Counted from the first letter of the stretch, positions 20,197 to 29,468 are shown. The stretch: DNA of 64,000 bases from Dehalobacter alkaniphilus (GCA_040500365.1 CP148031.1:1736001-1800000); one strand, 5' to 3'. The notes: generated by a model not told the origin, from the sequence alone. Numbers and translations: made by a program.

Positions 20197-21567
20197 ATGA
20201 AAGCAGTTATTCCACGTATTATGTTTGCTGCTGCAGGCAGCAGCAGCGGCAAGACCACAATTACTTGTGCGGTGTTACAAGCCCTTCTGGAGCAAGGAGT
20301 TAATCCTGCTGCGTTTAAATGTGGGCCGGACTATATTGATCCGATGTTTCATACCGAAGTCATTGGGACAAAATCACGGAATCTGGATTTGTTTATGCTA
20401 TCGGAAGAGGTATGCCGGTATTTGCTGGTCAAGAATTCCGAACAGTCGCAAATCGCTGTTTTAGAAGGAGTAATGGGTTATTATGACGGGCTAGGCATTG
20501 GCAGTACCGTGGCAAGTTCTTACCATTTGGCTGCAGTAACGCAAACGCCTGTTATCCTTATTGTCAATTGTGCCGGTTCAGCAATCTCAATTGCAGCCTT
20601 GATCCAAGGCTTCTGCCATTTTAGACCGGACAACGGGATCAAGGGCGTTATTCTGAATAATCTTACACCTTCCCTATACCCGCAGTATAAGGAAATGATC
20701 GAAAAAGAGACGGATATCCAGGCGGTCGGTTACTTTCCGAAACTCAAAGAATGCGCGCTGGAAAGCAGGCATCTTGGATTAATTACAGCATCGGAAGTGG
20801 AAGACTTGCAGCAAAAAATGAAATTACTGGCCATACAGGCCAGAGAATCCATTGATCTGAAACAGCTGCTGCGTATTGCAGGCAGGGCCGCAGAAATAGA
20901 CTATCATGAGGCCGGGATCGAGAGAATCTCTGCTGTTAAAGTCGCCGTAGCCAGAGATAAAGCCTTTTGTTTTTATTACCAGGACAGCCTCGACCTTTTG
21001 GAAACATTGGGAGCGGAACTGCAGTATTTTAGTCCGCTTGATGATCAAGCTGTACCGGAATGTGACGGACTGATTCTCGGCGGCGGTTATCCGGAATTAT
21101 ATACCGGACAGTTGGCCAGGAATACATCGATGCTGGCAAGCATCAGGCATGTTCTCTCCAATAATACTCCCTGTATAGCTGAGTGCGGCGGGTTCATGTA
21201 TTTATTGGAACGTATTGCTGACAAGGACGGCAAACCTTATCCAATGGCAGGGTATTTAGAAGGGGATGCTGTACTGACGGATAAACTGAACCGTTTCGGT
21301 TATATTACACTGACGGCGCAAAAGGACAACTTGCTGTGCGACAAAGGCGGCAAGATCAATGCGCATGAATTTCATTACTCTGATTCGACGGCCAACGGCA
21401 GCAGTTTTACGGCAGTAAATTCATCCGGCAGCAAAACGTGGGACTGCATCCATGCCGATGAGAACCTCGTTGCCGGCTATCCCCACCTTCATCTCTGGGG
21501 GAATCCGGAGTTTGCCCGTTCGTTTATCCGGAAATGCCGCAGCTTTCGAACCGCTAGGATGGGTTAG
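20197..21567 (+). CDS. cbiA: Cobyrinate a,c-diamide synthase
   Basis: 456-residue glutamine-dependent amidotransferase that amidates the a and c side chains of cobyrinate. It has the N-terminal P-loop AAGSSSGKTT, the DRBS-like VLEGVMGYYDGLG, and a C-terminal type I glutaminase with the nucleophile Cys in CIAECGGFMYLLE and the His in HEFHYSD. Length matches CbiA. The ATG at 20197 has CGGAG upstream; upstream in-frame starts would fall inside the terminator and palindromes. First gene after the B12 riboswitch, so directly controlled by it. Confidence 0.93.
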   Translation: MKAVIPRIMFAAAGSSSGKTTITCAVLQALLEQGVNPAAFKCGPDYIDPMFHTEVIGTKSRNLDLFMLSEEVCRYLLVKNSEQSQIAVLEGVMGYYDGLGIGSTVASSYHLAAVTQTPVILIVNCAGSAISIAALIQGFCHFRPDNGIKGVILNNLTPSLYPQYKEMIEKETDIQAVGYFPKLKECALESRHLGLITASEVEDLQQKMKLLAIQARESIDLKQLLRIAGRAAEIDYHEAGIERISAVKVAVARDKAFCFYYQDSLDLLETLGAELQYFSPLDDQAVPECDGLILGGGYPELYTGQLARNTSMLASIRHVLSNNTPCIAECGGFMYLLERIADKDGKPYPMAGYLEGDAVLTDKLNRFGYITLTAQKDNLLCDKGGKINAHEFHYSDSTANGSSFTAVNSSGSKTWDCIHADENLVAGYPHLHLWGNPEFARSFIRKCRSFRTARMG

Positions 21568-21673
21568 TCAGGCGTGTATAAGCTGGAAAAGTTTGAATCG
21601 CTTGATGATCGATAGATGATAGATAATAAAAGATAAAGGGATATTTTTGTGAAAGGAAAGAGGCGGTGAGTAA

Positions 21674-22228
21674 ATGTTGGCTTTGGTCAGCGGAGGCGTT
21701 GCCAGCGGAAAGTCTGAAATAGCAGAAAACTTAGCTGTCAGTTTGAATAAAGGAAAAATGGCCTATATTGCAACAATGGCTGCCTCAGATGAAGAGTGCT
21801 GCAACCGGGTGGTCAAGCACCGTCGAATGCGGGACGGCAAAGGGTTCGATACCTTTGAGTTTTCTTACGGACTTTTCGATAAGATCCCTGTTCTCAGCGG
21901 CTGCCATACCGCTTTACTCGAGTGCATGGGCAACCTGATTGCCAACGAAATGTATCTGCAGGAGCGCAGCCCACAGGATACCATTGACTGCATCATCAAT
22001 GATATCCGGTTGCTATCGGTGACCGTACCGAACACCGTTATCGTAACCAGTACGATATTTGAGGATTTCAAAGCCTATGATGATTTTACAGCCGGCTATA
22101 TCCGTGTACTGGCTGAAATAAATTCGGCAATTGCCGCTGCTGCAGATGTAGTGATTGAATCAGTCTGCGCGATCCCGCTTATCCATAAAGGAATGAAGGA
22201 GCTTTCCGGTTATGAAGATCTTGTTTGA
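21674..22228 (+). CDS. cobU: Adenosylcobinamide kinase / guanylyltransferase (CobU-type)
   Basis: 184-residue CobU-family enzyme that phosphorylates adenosylcobinamide and transfers GMP to it. The P-loop SGGVASGKSE is at residues 6-15. The region VVKHRRMRDG provides the His expected to carry the GMP intermediate, and ALLECMGNL matches the LLE strand. The C-terminal motif usually read as NEVGMGIVPE is not recognisable: STIFEDFKAYDDF stands there. A second short CobU-like gene downstream of cobS keeps a version of that motif. It overlaps cobS by 17 bp. Confidence 0.85.
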   Translation: MLALVSGGVASGKSEIAENLAVSLNKGKMAYIATMAASDEECCNRVVKHRRMRDGKGFDTFEFSYGLFDKIPVLSGCHTALLECMGNLIANEMYLQERSPQDTIDCIINDIRLLSVTVPNTVIVTSTIFEDFKAYDDFTAGYIRVLAEINSAIAAAADVVIESVCAIPLIHKGMKELSGYEDLV

Positions 22229-22985
22229 ATCGTTTGTTGCAGCCTTTTCGATGTTTTCTAAAATTCCGATGCCTCAAATCGACTGGAGCGAGAAGAATAT
22301 GCGTTATTCTTTTATCTTCTTTCCTGTGGTCGGGGCTGTCATTGCCTTTGTTCTCTATTTCTTGTTTCTATTATTGGAATATTTCGGGTTCAGTCCCGTC
22401 TTTTTTGCTGCTGCAGCTGTGTTTATAAACGTCATGATCACTGGCGGGGTTCACCTCGACGGTTATTGTGACACGACAGATGCCCTGAATTCCCATAAGG
22501 ACCAAGAGGAAAAGCTTCGAATCCTTAAGGATCCTAATGTTGGAGCGTTCGCGCTCATCTATACGTCAGTTATCCTGCTGCTGCAATTTGCGGCGTGGTA
22601 TGAGACCTATCTGACACCGGACTTTTTCTTTCTCGTTCTTGTTTCGTTTGTCCTGTCACGGTCGATGGCCGCTTTGGCAGTCGTCTGCTTTCCGTGTGTC
22701 AGAAAAACAGGACTTGCTTCAATCTTTGCAGGTTATGCCTCGAAGAAAACGGTAAGAACCATCATTTGCTTGATTGCTTTATTATGTGTTGCAGCAATGT
22801 TGTACGTGAGTATGATTGTCGGAAGCATTGCAGTTCTATTTATTGTGCTGTCCTTTTACTTATTTTACCTGATGGCCCAAAAGTATTTTGGGGGTATAAC
22901 CGGTGATCTGGCAGGCTTTTATATTGTGGTAAGTGAAACAGGAATACTCCTAATTTCAGCAATAGCAGGAGGCGTTATGCTATGA
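22212..22985 (+). CDS. cobS: Adenosylcobinamide-GDP ribazoletransferase (cobalamin synthase)
   Basis: 257-residue integral membrane enzyme joining adenosylcobinamide-GDP and alpha-ribazole(-phosphate). It begins with FVAAFSMFSKIPMP, the usual CobS opening (ALTFLTRLPVP in others), and contains the conserved GGVHLDGYCDTTDAL and KDPNVGAFA motifs with acidic metal-binding residues. Five or more membrane segments follow. It overlaps cobU upstream and the short cobU-like gene downstream (ATGA), showing tight translational coupling. Confidence 0.93.
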   Translation: MKILFESFVAAFSMFSKIPMPQIDWSEKNMRYSFIFFPVVGAVIAFVLYFLFLLLEYFGFSPVFFAAAAVFINVMITGGVHLDGYCDTTDALNSHKDQEEKLRILKDPNVGAFALIYTSVILLLQFAAWYETYLTPDFFFLVLVSFVLSRSMAALAVVCFPCVRKTGLASIFAGYASKKTVRTIICLIALLCVAAMLYVSMIVGSIAVLFIVLSFYLFYLMAQKYFGGITGDLAGFYIVVSETGILLISAIAGGVML

Positions 22986-23377
22986 TTTTGGTGATCGGAG
23001 GCGGCAGTCAGGGGAAATTGGAATTTGTCAGGAGCAGATGGGATATCGCTTCGGCAAACATTACGGACGGAGGGACTTGCACCTTCGAAGAGGCTTTTCA
23101 GCATCCGGTGCTTGACCATCTGCATCTGCTGATCAGACGTTTGCAGGAAGCCGGCCTTGATGCCCGGAAATTTATCGCTGACGGAATCGAGCAGCATCCC
23201 GACATGATTCTGATTTGTGATGAATTAAGCTCAGCCGTGGTGCCGGTTTTGAAAGATGACCGGGAAATGCAGGAAACGACCGGGAGGATCCTTTGTGCAG
23301 CCGCCCAGAAAGCGGCTAAGGTCTATCGCGTCTTCTGCTCCATTCCTGTTCTGATTAAAGGTGAAGAGCATGAATAA
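22982..23377 (+). CDS. Short CobU-like protein
   Basis: 131-residue protein that looks like a reduced CobU. It opens with MILVIGGGSQGKLEF, a changed P-loop lacking the usual GKS/T, and ends with a CobU-like C-terminus: ICDELSSAVVPVLKDDREMQ (compare NEVGMGIVPE...R) and VYRVFCSIPVLIKG. The central segment with the guanylylated His is missing. Its ATG overlaps the cobS stop by 4 bases and its end overlaps cobC by 8. It may be a partner subunit of the full-length CobU, a regulator, or a decaying copy; tight packing argues that it is kept. Confidence 0.65.
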   Translation: MILVIGGGSQGKLEFVRSRWDIASANITDGGTCTFEEAFQHPVLDHLHLLIRRLQEAGLDARKFIADGIEQHPDMILICDELSSAVVPVLKDDREMQETTGRILCAAAQKAAKVYRVFCSIPVLIKGEEHE

Positions 23378-23972
23378 GTTCCTTTACCTGATCCGACATG
23401 CCAAGACTGAGGGTAATTTGAGAAGCAGGTATATCGGAATTACGGATGAGCCTTTATCTGAACAGGGGATCTTCGAACTCCGCGAGCATATTGCTTCCGG
23501 TCGCTATACGGCAGTTGAACATGTTTTTGTCAGTCCGATGCTCCGCTGCCTTCAGACCAAGGAGCTGATTTATCCGAATGTCCCTTACAGTATAATTCCT
23601 GAACTTGCGGAATGCAGCTTCGGTATATTTGAGAACAAATCGTATGAACAGCTGAAGGACCTTGCCGAGTACCAAAGCTGGATTGACAGCGGCGGAAAAC
23701 AGCAAATCCCGGGGGGAGATCAGCCGGAAATGTTCAAGTCCCGCTGCCTGGAGGGTTTTAGCCGCGTTATTCAGAAAGTAGATGAAGCCGGAATAGAACA
23801 GGCCGGACTGATTATTCACGGCGGTACGATCATGATGCTGCTTGAGGCATTTTCTCCGGAAATATTTGATTTTTACCATTGGCAGATAAAGAACGGCGAA
23901 GGCTATCAACTGACCATTGATCAGGATCTATGGGCCGAAAACAGAAAGCTGGCGGCGATAGCGAAGATTTAG
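23370..23972 (+). CDS. cobC: Alpha-ribazole phosphatase-like histidine phosphatase
   Basis: 200-residue histidine-phosphatase (phosphoglycerate-mutase superfamily) protein. The catalytic RHA motif is in YLIRHAKTEGNLRSRYIG, with SPMLRCLQT following and the second His in IIHGGTIMMLLEAF. In the corrinoid cluster the likely substrate is alpha-ribazole-5'-phosphate or adenosylcobalamin-5'-phosphate. The ATG at 23370 has AAAGGTGA at good spacing. Cofactor chemistry is certain from motifs; the CobC role comes from context. Confidence 0.82.
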   Translation: MNKFLYLIRHAKTEGNLRSRYIGITDEPLSEQGIFELREHIASGRYTAVEHVFVSPMLRCLQTKELIYPNVPYSIIPELAECSFGIFENKSYEQLKDLAEYQSWIDSGGKQQIPGGDQPEMFKSRCLEGFSRVIQKVDEAGIEQAGLIIHGGTIMMLLEAFSPEIFDFYHWQIKNGEGYQLTIDQDLWAENRKLAAIAKI

Positions 23973-24053
23973 AGGATAAGGATATAAAGGTCCGAATTTG
24001 ATCACCCGCTTGTTTTTTGGTGAATGACGAAATGATAAAGAAGTTGGTATTGA

Positions 24054-25022
24054 ATGATTACACTTTATGCTTTAATTACAGGTTATATTTTGGATTTAAT
24101 TTTTGGTGATCCTTCCTGGCTGCCTCATCCGGTTCGCTGGATCGGTTCGCTGATTGCCGCAGGAGACAAATATCTGCACCGGATCAGTTGCAAGACGAAT
24201 CGAAGCCAGTATTGGTGCGGGGTACTGCTGACTGCTTTCATTGTCACGATAACATTTCTCGTGCCGTTAGGCCTGCTGTATTTGCTCAAAAGCATCAGCC
24301 CGTTGCTAGGGTTTATTGCCGAGGCCTTAATGTGTTATCAGATTCTGGCTACGAAGTCGCTGAAAGCTGAGAGCATGAAGGTATATGATGCGCTGCAGAA
24401 GAACGATATTATGGAAGCGCGTTATCAATTATCGTGGATTGTCGGACGGGACACGGAGAACCTGAACAGCTCCCAGGTAGCGAAAGGCGCTGTGGAAACC
24501 GTGGCTGAAAATCTTTCCGACGGCATCATCGCCCCGATGATTTTCATTCTGGTTGGCGGAGCCCCTTTGGGCTTTTTGTATAAAGCGGTCAATACCCTGG
24601 ACTCGATGATTGGCTATAAAAATGACAAATATCTTTATTTTGGCCGGTTTGCTGCCAAACTGGATGATGTCGTAAATTATCTGCCGGCGAGAATTTCTGC
24701 CTATTTGATGCTCCTGGCAGTTTTTCTGACCCGTTATGATTTTAAAAACGCTTTTAGAATCTACCGGCGTGACCGTCACAATCATACCAGTCCGAATTCC
24801 GCCCACACTGAAGCCGTCTGTGCCGGAGCCCTGAATATTCAGCTTGCTGGAAGCAATCATTATTTTGGCAAGCTGGTGGTTAAGCCAACGATCGGTGACC
24901 CGATCCGGGAGATCGAGGCTGAAGATATCCGCCGCGCCAACAAGCTGATGATCGCGACGTCGCTTGTAGGCCTGATTCTTGGGTCCGCTGTTAGAGCCGT
25001 TATTGTGCAGTTTGGTTGCTAG
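24054..25022 (+). CDS. cbiB: Adenosylcobinamide-phosphate synthase
   Basis: 322-residue membrane protein attaching aminopropanol (or its phosphate) to adenosylcobyric acid. The opening LDLIFGDPSWLPHPVRWIG is the CbiB/CobD signature; SWIVGRDTENL, ETVAENLSDGIIAPM and TLDSMIGYKND are further conserved blocks. Several membrane helices are spread through the protein. Last gene before the 0.7 kb spacer that splits the corrinoid cluster. Confidence 0.93.
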   Translation: MITLYALITGYILDLIFGDPSWLPHPVRWIGSLIAAGDKYLHRISCKTNRSQYWCGVLLTAFIVTITFLVPLGLLYLLKSISPLLGFIAEALMCYQILATKSLKAESMKVYDALQKNDIMEARYQLSWIVGRDTENLNSSQVAKGAVETVAENLSDGIIAPMIFILVGGAPLGFLYKAVNTLDSMIGYKNDKYLYFGRFAAKLDDVVNYLPARISAYLMLLAVFLTRYDFKNAFRIYRRDRHNHTSPNSAHTEAVCAGALNIQLAGSNHYFGKLVVKPTIGDPIREIEAEDIRRANKLMIATSLVGLILGSAVRAVIVQFGC

Positions 25023-25101
25023 TATTTCTGTTTAGCAGGGGCATAAGAATACGACTAGCTGTTACGCCAATCTGTAAGAGGTGAAATGTTCTTTGAGGCA
25101 G

Positions 25102-25205
25102 GTCTGTGAGTCACAATACCGCTTTTCGGCTATTGTGCCCTCCGTGGCACAAAAAGCCGCGCTCCGCCTCGTGCTCCGCTTAGCGCGGAACTGTGACTCA
25201 CAGAC
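25102..25205 (-). repeat. Nested palindromic element, copy A
   Basis: Outer arms 25102-25115 and 25192-25205 form a perfect 14-bp stem. Inside lies a core that matches copies B and C in reverse orientation: AAGCGGAGCACGAGGCGGAG, then an inner hairpin (25127-25159). The outer arm sequence is unrelated to that of the other copies. Confidence 0.8.
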
Positions 25206-25270
25206 TGATCTTCAGGATGGGAGACTTTAGCGGTTCAAGAAGCACTATCAAGTTTAATAAGCACGTTTCC

Positions 25271-25290
25271 GTTGCCTTCCGTTGCCTTCC
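25271..25290. repeat. Short tandem repeat
   Basis: Two tandem copies of GTTGCCTTCC in the spacer between cbiB and the cobD-like gene. The rest of this 712-bp spacer holds palindromic copies A and B and no convincing gene. Confidence 0.6.
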
Positions 25291-25509
25291 GTAACTAGCT
25301 TCTTTATGACTTGCTCCTTGTATCAGTACCTTCTAAGCATTGTTACTTCTGAGCGCAACACTCTACATCGTGCTTCACATGGCGGCAAATAGGACTTTAG
25401 ACTTGTGCTTGCCAACAAAGCGAGGAATACCAGCTGAGACAGTATAATGGGACTTAAGGTATTCGGGTCGGTGCTTTCCTGAACTTTCTACAAAGCTTTC
25501 TACAGATTA

Positions 25510-25612
25510 GCGTATCTTCGTAACCGACCTGACAAGCGGAACATGGATGTGGAGCGCGGCTATTTGCGCCATGGATGGCGCAATAGCCGAAAAGGCGGTT
25601 ACGAAGATACGC
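25510..25612 (+). repeat. Nested palindromic element, copy B
   Basis: Outer arms 25510-25525 and 25597-25612 form a perfect 16-bp stem. The core carries an inner palindrome at 25557-25589 (GGCTATTTGCGCC / GGCGCAATAGCC around ATGGAT) preceded by an AAGCGGA...GGAGCGC block. Located about 120 bp upstream of the cobD-like gene. Confidence 0.85.
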
Positions 25613-25734
25613 GAGCCACAGAATAAAGAATAAAAGATTATAATAATGCTAAAATGCAAGAATAATGCTTCAGAGAAACAGTTCCACTTAAGACAAACTT
25701 AGGCTACAAATACGACAGAGACAGGTGAGAGCAG

Positions 25735-26820
25735 ATGTACCAATATATCCACGGCGGAGACATTTATTCGGTAAAAAAACTGACGGGCAGGCAGGAAATT
25801 CTTGATTTTTCTTCCAACGTCAATCCACTTGGGCTGCCGCAGTCTGTGAAAGAAGCCGTGATCCGGTCGCTTGATGAATGTACGAACTATCCTGACCCGT
25901 TTTGCCGGGATCTTGTTGCGGCTCTGGCTAACTATGAGTATACGGATCCTGAATATATTCTTGCCGCCAATGGGGCTGCAGAGATTATTTTCAGACTTGC
26001 GCTGGCTCTGAAACCGAAAAAGGCGCTGATCTTTGCTCCGACGTTTGCAGACTATGAAAAAGCGCTGCATACGGTGGATTGCTCGGTAGAATATTATCTT
26101 TTACGGCCAGAGCACGATTTTTCAGCCCATGAGGACCTGCTGGATCAAATAAGCCCAGGCCTGGACCTCATGATCATCTGTAACCCCAATAATCCTACCG
26201 GTCAATTGTGTTCACGTGCATTTTTGCAAAAGGTGCTTGCCAAGAGCCAGGAGATCGGTGCAATCGTGATGATTGATGAATGCTTTATGGATTTTGTCGA
26301 AGATAAAGAACAATTTTCTGTGCAAAACTGCATTGAACAGTATGAAAATCTTGTCATTCTGAAAGCTTTTACCAAGATATTTGCGATGCCGGGTTTTAGG
26401 CTTGGCTACGCTTTGACAGCCAACAAAACATTGCTCGAACAAATGAGGTCCGCCGGTCAGGACTGGAGTGTTTCAACGCCGGCCCAAATGGCTGGCATCG
26501 CTGCTTTGAAAGAAACAGTCTATCTGCAGCAAACGAAGCAGCTGATTCAAACAGAAAGAAGATTTCTGATTGATTCGTTATTGGGCCTTGGTCTCCAGGT
26601 CATCGGCTCCAGAGCAAACTACATATTTTTCCGGACTCAGCGTACAGACCTAACTGAAAAGCTGATCAAGAGAGGGATTATGGTACGTCCATGCTCCAAC
26701 TATGTCAATTTGAATGATGAATACTTCAGGGTTGCTGTAAAAAGCCGCGAAGATAATTTAAAACTCAGCGCCGCACTCAGGGATGTGATATGTGATGAAA
26801 GCAGTCATGGTCATTGTTGA
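25735..26820 (+). CDS. cobD: Threonine-phosphate decarboxylase (CobD-type)
   Basis: 361-residue PLP enzyme of the aminotransferase I/II fold. The N-terminal HGGDIYSVKK and DFSSNVNPLGLP are characteristic of CobD-type L-threonine-O-3-phosphate decarboxylases, which make aminopropanol phosphate for CbiB; CNPNNPTGQL and the Schiff-base Lys at about residue 214 (KAFTKIFAMPGFRLGY) complete the active site. Histidinol-phosphate aminotransferase is the closest alternative, but no his genes are nearby. ATG with AGGTGA upstream. It overlaps the next gene by 26 bp. Confidence 0.87.
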   Translation: MYQYIHGGDIYSVKKLTGRQEILDFSSNVNPLGLPQSVKEAVIRSLDECTNYPDPFCRDLVAALANYEYTDPEYILAANGAAEIIFRLALALKPKKALIFAPTFADYEKALHTVDCSVEYYLLRPEHDFSAHEDLLDQISPGLDLMIICNPNNPTGQLCSRAFLQKVLAKSQEIGAIVMIDECFMDFVEDKEQFSVQNCIEQYENLVILKAFTKIFAMPGFRLGYALTANKTLLEQMRSAGQDWSVSTPAQMAGIAALKETVYLQQTKQLIQTERRFLIDSLLGLGLQVIGSRANYIFFRTQRTDLTEKLIKRGIMVRPCSNYVNLNDEYFRVAVKSREDNLKLSAALRDVICDESSHGHC

Positions 26821-27916
26821 CGGACTTGCAGATGAAAAAATTGAAGAATTAGGCTGGCAAACCACGTTTGAGGCTGCCCGTCATCCTGAACTTGACCAAA
26901 TTGCCGCCGAAGGTTATACCGGCTGGTTTAGTTCCTGCCCGCAGGGTTACCTGCCGGAAAGCATGCCGTGTATCCTGAATCTTTTGGGAGTTGAGCCTGC
27001 CTATTTTCCGCAAAGCAGGGCATCACTCGAACTGCTTGCTAACGGCTACTGCCTGGAGCAGGATGAAGTCGTTCTGCGCTGCAACCTTGCCGCCCTTGAC
27101 AGTCACGGAAGATTAGCTTCCTTCAACGGCGGGAACTTAACCGGAGCTGAAATGCAAAAAGCAGCGAAGATAGCGGCTGATATCGATCCGAATATCAAGA
27201 TGCTGCATTTATCCGGGTATAGGAACCTGATCATTGCCAAAGCGCATTATTTTCAAATGCTGGATTGCAAGACGTATCCGCCGCATGAATTTTTGGGCGG
27301 TGATTCGGATGATTTATTAGCGGAAATTTGCACTTCGGCCCCCATACTTCAAAGATTTGTTTTGGAGGGGAAAAATAGGTTAAAATACCTAAGCAGCCAA
27401 GAACAGCAAATGATGTTTTATCCGTGGGGAATATCCGGGAAAAGCCGTTTACCTGCATTTGCAGAATTGTATGGCAAAAAAGCAGCGGCAGTCTGCGGTA
27501 CGGAGATTGCCAAAGGGATTGCTTTGGCCTTGAAGATGGATGTTCCTGATTTAGTAGAAGCTACCGGAGATACGGATACGGATCTGGCCCTTAAGGCTCA
27601 AACAGCCTGCCGTCTGTTGTCCGGCCATGATTTTGTGCTTGTGCATATTAATGGAACAGATGAAGCCGCTCACCGGCATGATTATCGGGAAAAAATTGGA
27701 TTTATCGAAAGAATCGACCGGGAGTTTTTTGCCTTTCTGCGTCAGAACCTAACAGATGATACCGGGATTCTGATCTGCGCCGATCATGCGACCAGCCCTG
27801 TCAGCGGGAAGCATTCGGCCTTGGACGTTCCGTATATCCTCCGAAAAGCCGGGGAAACCTTTCCGCCGGAGGATTTAGAAGCGAATAAGATCTTAAAGTA
27901 TTTGATTTCAGAGTAA
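26795..27916 (+). CDS. ApgM-family (COG3635) alkaline-phosphatase-superfamily enzyme in corrinoid cluster
   Basis: 373-residue member of the cofactor-independent phosphoglycerate mutase-like (ApgM) family. Two-metal ligands are in IVDGLAD, HINGTDEAAHRHDY and CADHATSPVSGKHS, and the catalytic Ser lies in LPESMPCILNLLG. A true glycolytic role is unlikely here: the gene is embedded between cobD and cbiP and overlaps cobD by 26 bp. Related ApgM-like proteins have been proposed from gene context as homoserine kinases in other bacteria, so supply of threonine phosphate to CobD is a reasonable inference; alpha-ribazole phosphate hydrolysis is an alternative. A GTG three bases upstream (26792) is also possible. 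Confidence 0.75.
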   Translation: MKAVMVIVDGLADEKIEELGWQTTFEAARHPELDQIAAEGYTGWFSSCPQGYLPESMPCILNLLGVEPAYFPQSRASLELLANGYCLEQDEVVLRCNLAALDSHGRLASFNGGNLTGAEMQKAAKIAADIDPNIKMLHLSGYRNLIIAKAHYFQMLDCKTYPPHEFLGGDSDDLLAEICTSAPILQRFVLEGKNRLKYLSSQEQQMMFYPWGISGKSRLPAFAELYGKKAAAVCGTEIAKGIALALKMDVPDLVEATGDTDTDLALKAQTACRLLSGHDFVLVHINGTDEAAHRHDYREKIGFIERIDREFFAFLRQNLTDDTGILICADHATSPVSGKHSALDVPYILRKAGETFPPEDLEANKILKYLISE

Positions 27917-27953
27917 ATAATAAGATAACAAACAGGAAAGCGGGTGTCACACG

Positions 27954-29465
27954 ATGGCCAAACCAATTATGGTTCAGGGAACAATGTCCAATGCCGGAAA
28001 AAGCTTGTTCACAGCAGGTCTGTGCCGCGTTTTTAAACAGGCAGGTTATAAGGTAGCGCCCTTCAAATCCCAGAATATGGCGTTGAACTCTTACATAACC
28101 AAAGAAGGGCTGGAGATGGGTAGAGCGCAGGTCGTCCAGGCAGAAGCTGCCGGGCAGGAGCCCAGTGTCCTGATGAATCCGATCCTTTTGAAACCGACAA
28201 ATGATCAGGGTTCGCAGGTCATTGTCAACGGTGAAGTGTTGGGTAATATGAATGCAGCAGACTATTTTAAATATAAAACGAAGCTTATTCCAAACATTAT
28301 GGCGTCCTACCAGACACTTGACCAGAACAATGACGTTATTGTCATCGAAGGAGCAGGCAGTCCCGCAGAGATTAACTTGCAGGAGGATGATATCGTCAAT
28401 ATGGGGATGGCCAAAATGGCTAAAGCTCCTGTCCTGCTTGTTGCTGACATTGACAGGGGTGGCGTTTTTGCATCTATTTACGGCACGGTGATGCTCTTAA
28501 GTGAAGATGAAAGGGAAATGATCAAAGGAATTGTGATCAATAAATTTCGCGGAGATGTAGAAATTCTGAAGCCCGGGCTGCGGATGATCGAAGAAAAAGT
28601 CAATATTCCGGTCATCGGTGTAGTTCCATATCTGAATATCGACATTGAAGATGAAGACAGTTTATCCGAAAGAATTGCTGTGGACAAAACAGTACAAGCA
28701 GTAGATATTGCAGTGATCCGGCTGCCAAGGATGTCCAATTTTACTGATTTTAACGTTTTTGAACTGATTCCCGGAGTTTCCCTGCGCTATGTAAAATCCA
28801 TGGCTGAGCTGAAGAATCCGGATATGATCATCCTGCCAGGGACGAAAAATACGATGGCTGACTTGTTGTGGCTGCGTCAGAGCGGTCTGGAAGCAAAGAT
28901 TAAAAAGCAGGCTGCTGACGGGGAAACAATCGTATTTGGCGTATGCGGAGGCTACCAAATGCTTGGAGAAACGTTGGAAGATCCTTTTAGTGTAGAAGAG
29001 GGCGGAAGTCTCACGGGAATGGGTCTGCTGGATATGAAAACAATATTCTCCAAACAGAAGACCAGGACGCAGGTGGAAGGCCGGTTCAGTCAGCTTGATG
29101 GTGTTCTTCCCGGATTATCCTCGATCCGTTTTCACGGTTATGAAATTCATATGGGCGTGACAGAAACAGGGGATACCGAGCCTCTGACGCATATCGACAT
29201 AGAGTCAGGCCTTCAGGTGCAAAAGACGGAAGGCGCCCGAAAGCGGAATGTTATGGGTAGCTATGTTCATGGAATATTTGATGAAGAAGGGGTCGCTGTA
29301 GCGATTGCCGAATGTCTGTTGAATAAAAAGGGGTTGGATTCAACCAGTCTTAAACAGTTAAGCTATAAACAATATAAAGAGCAGCAGTATGACCGATTAG
29401 CTGATGAGATCCGGAAAAACGTCGACATGGCTGCAATCATGAATATTTTGGAGGCAGGTGTATAA
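27954..29465 (+). CDS. cbiP: Cobyric acid synthase
   Basis: 503-residue amidotransferase (CbiP/CobQ) that amidates side chains b, d, e and g of adenosylcobyrinate diamide. It opens with PIMVQGTMSNAGKS (P-loop-like) and contains FKSQNMALNSY, GRAQVVQAEAAG, VIEGAGSPAEINL and DIDRGGVFAS. The C-terminal glutaminase has FGVCGGYQMLG with the nucleophile Cys and the His in SYVHGIFD. Length is typical. It follows the ApgM-like gene by 37 bp and abuts the adenosyltransferase gene. Confidence 0.95.
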   Translation: MAKPIMVQGTMSNAGKSLFTAGLCRVFKQAGYKVAPFKSQNMALNSYITKEGLEMGRAQVVQAEAAGQEPSVLMNPILLKPTNDQGSQVIVNGEVLGNMNAADYFKYKTKLIPNIMASYQTLDQNNDVIVIEGAGSPAEINLQEDDIVNMGMAKMAKAPVLLVADIDRGGVFASIYGTVMLLSEDEREMIKGIVINKFRGDVEILKPGLRMIEEKVNIPVIGVVPYLNIDIEDEDSLSERIAVDKTVQAVDIAVIRLPRMSNFTDFNVFELIPGVSLRYVKSMAELKNPDMIILPGTKNTMADLLWLRQSGLEAKIKKQAADGETIVFGVCGGYQMLGETLEDPFSVEEGGSLTGMGLLDMKTIFSKQKTRTQVEGRFSQLDGVLPGLSSIRFHGYEIHMGVTETGDTEPLTHIDIESGLQVQKTEGARKRNVMGSYVHGIFDEEGVAVAIAECLLNKKGLDSTSLKQLSYKQYKEQQYDRLADEIRKNVDMAAIMNILEAGV

Positions 29466-29468
29466 TTG

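Noticed and set aside
25102..25612. CRISPR-like array in the cbiB-cobD spacer
   Set aside because: There are only two elements, inverted relative to each other, with no regular spacers and no cas genes.
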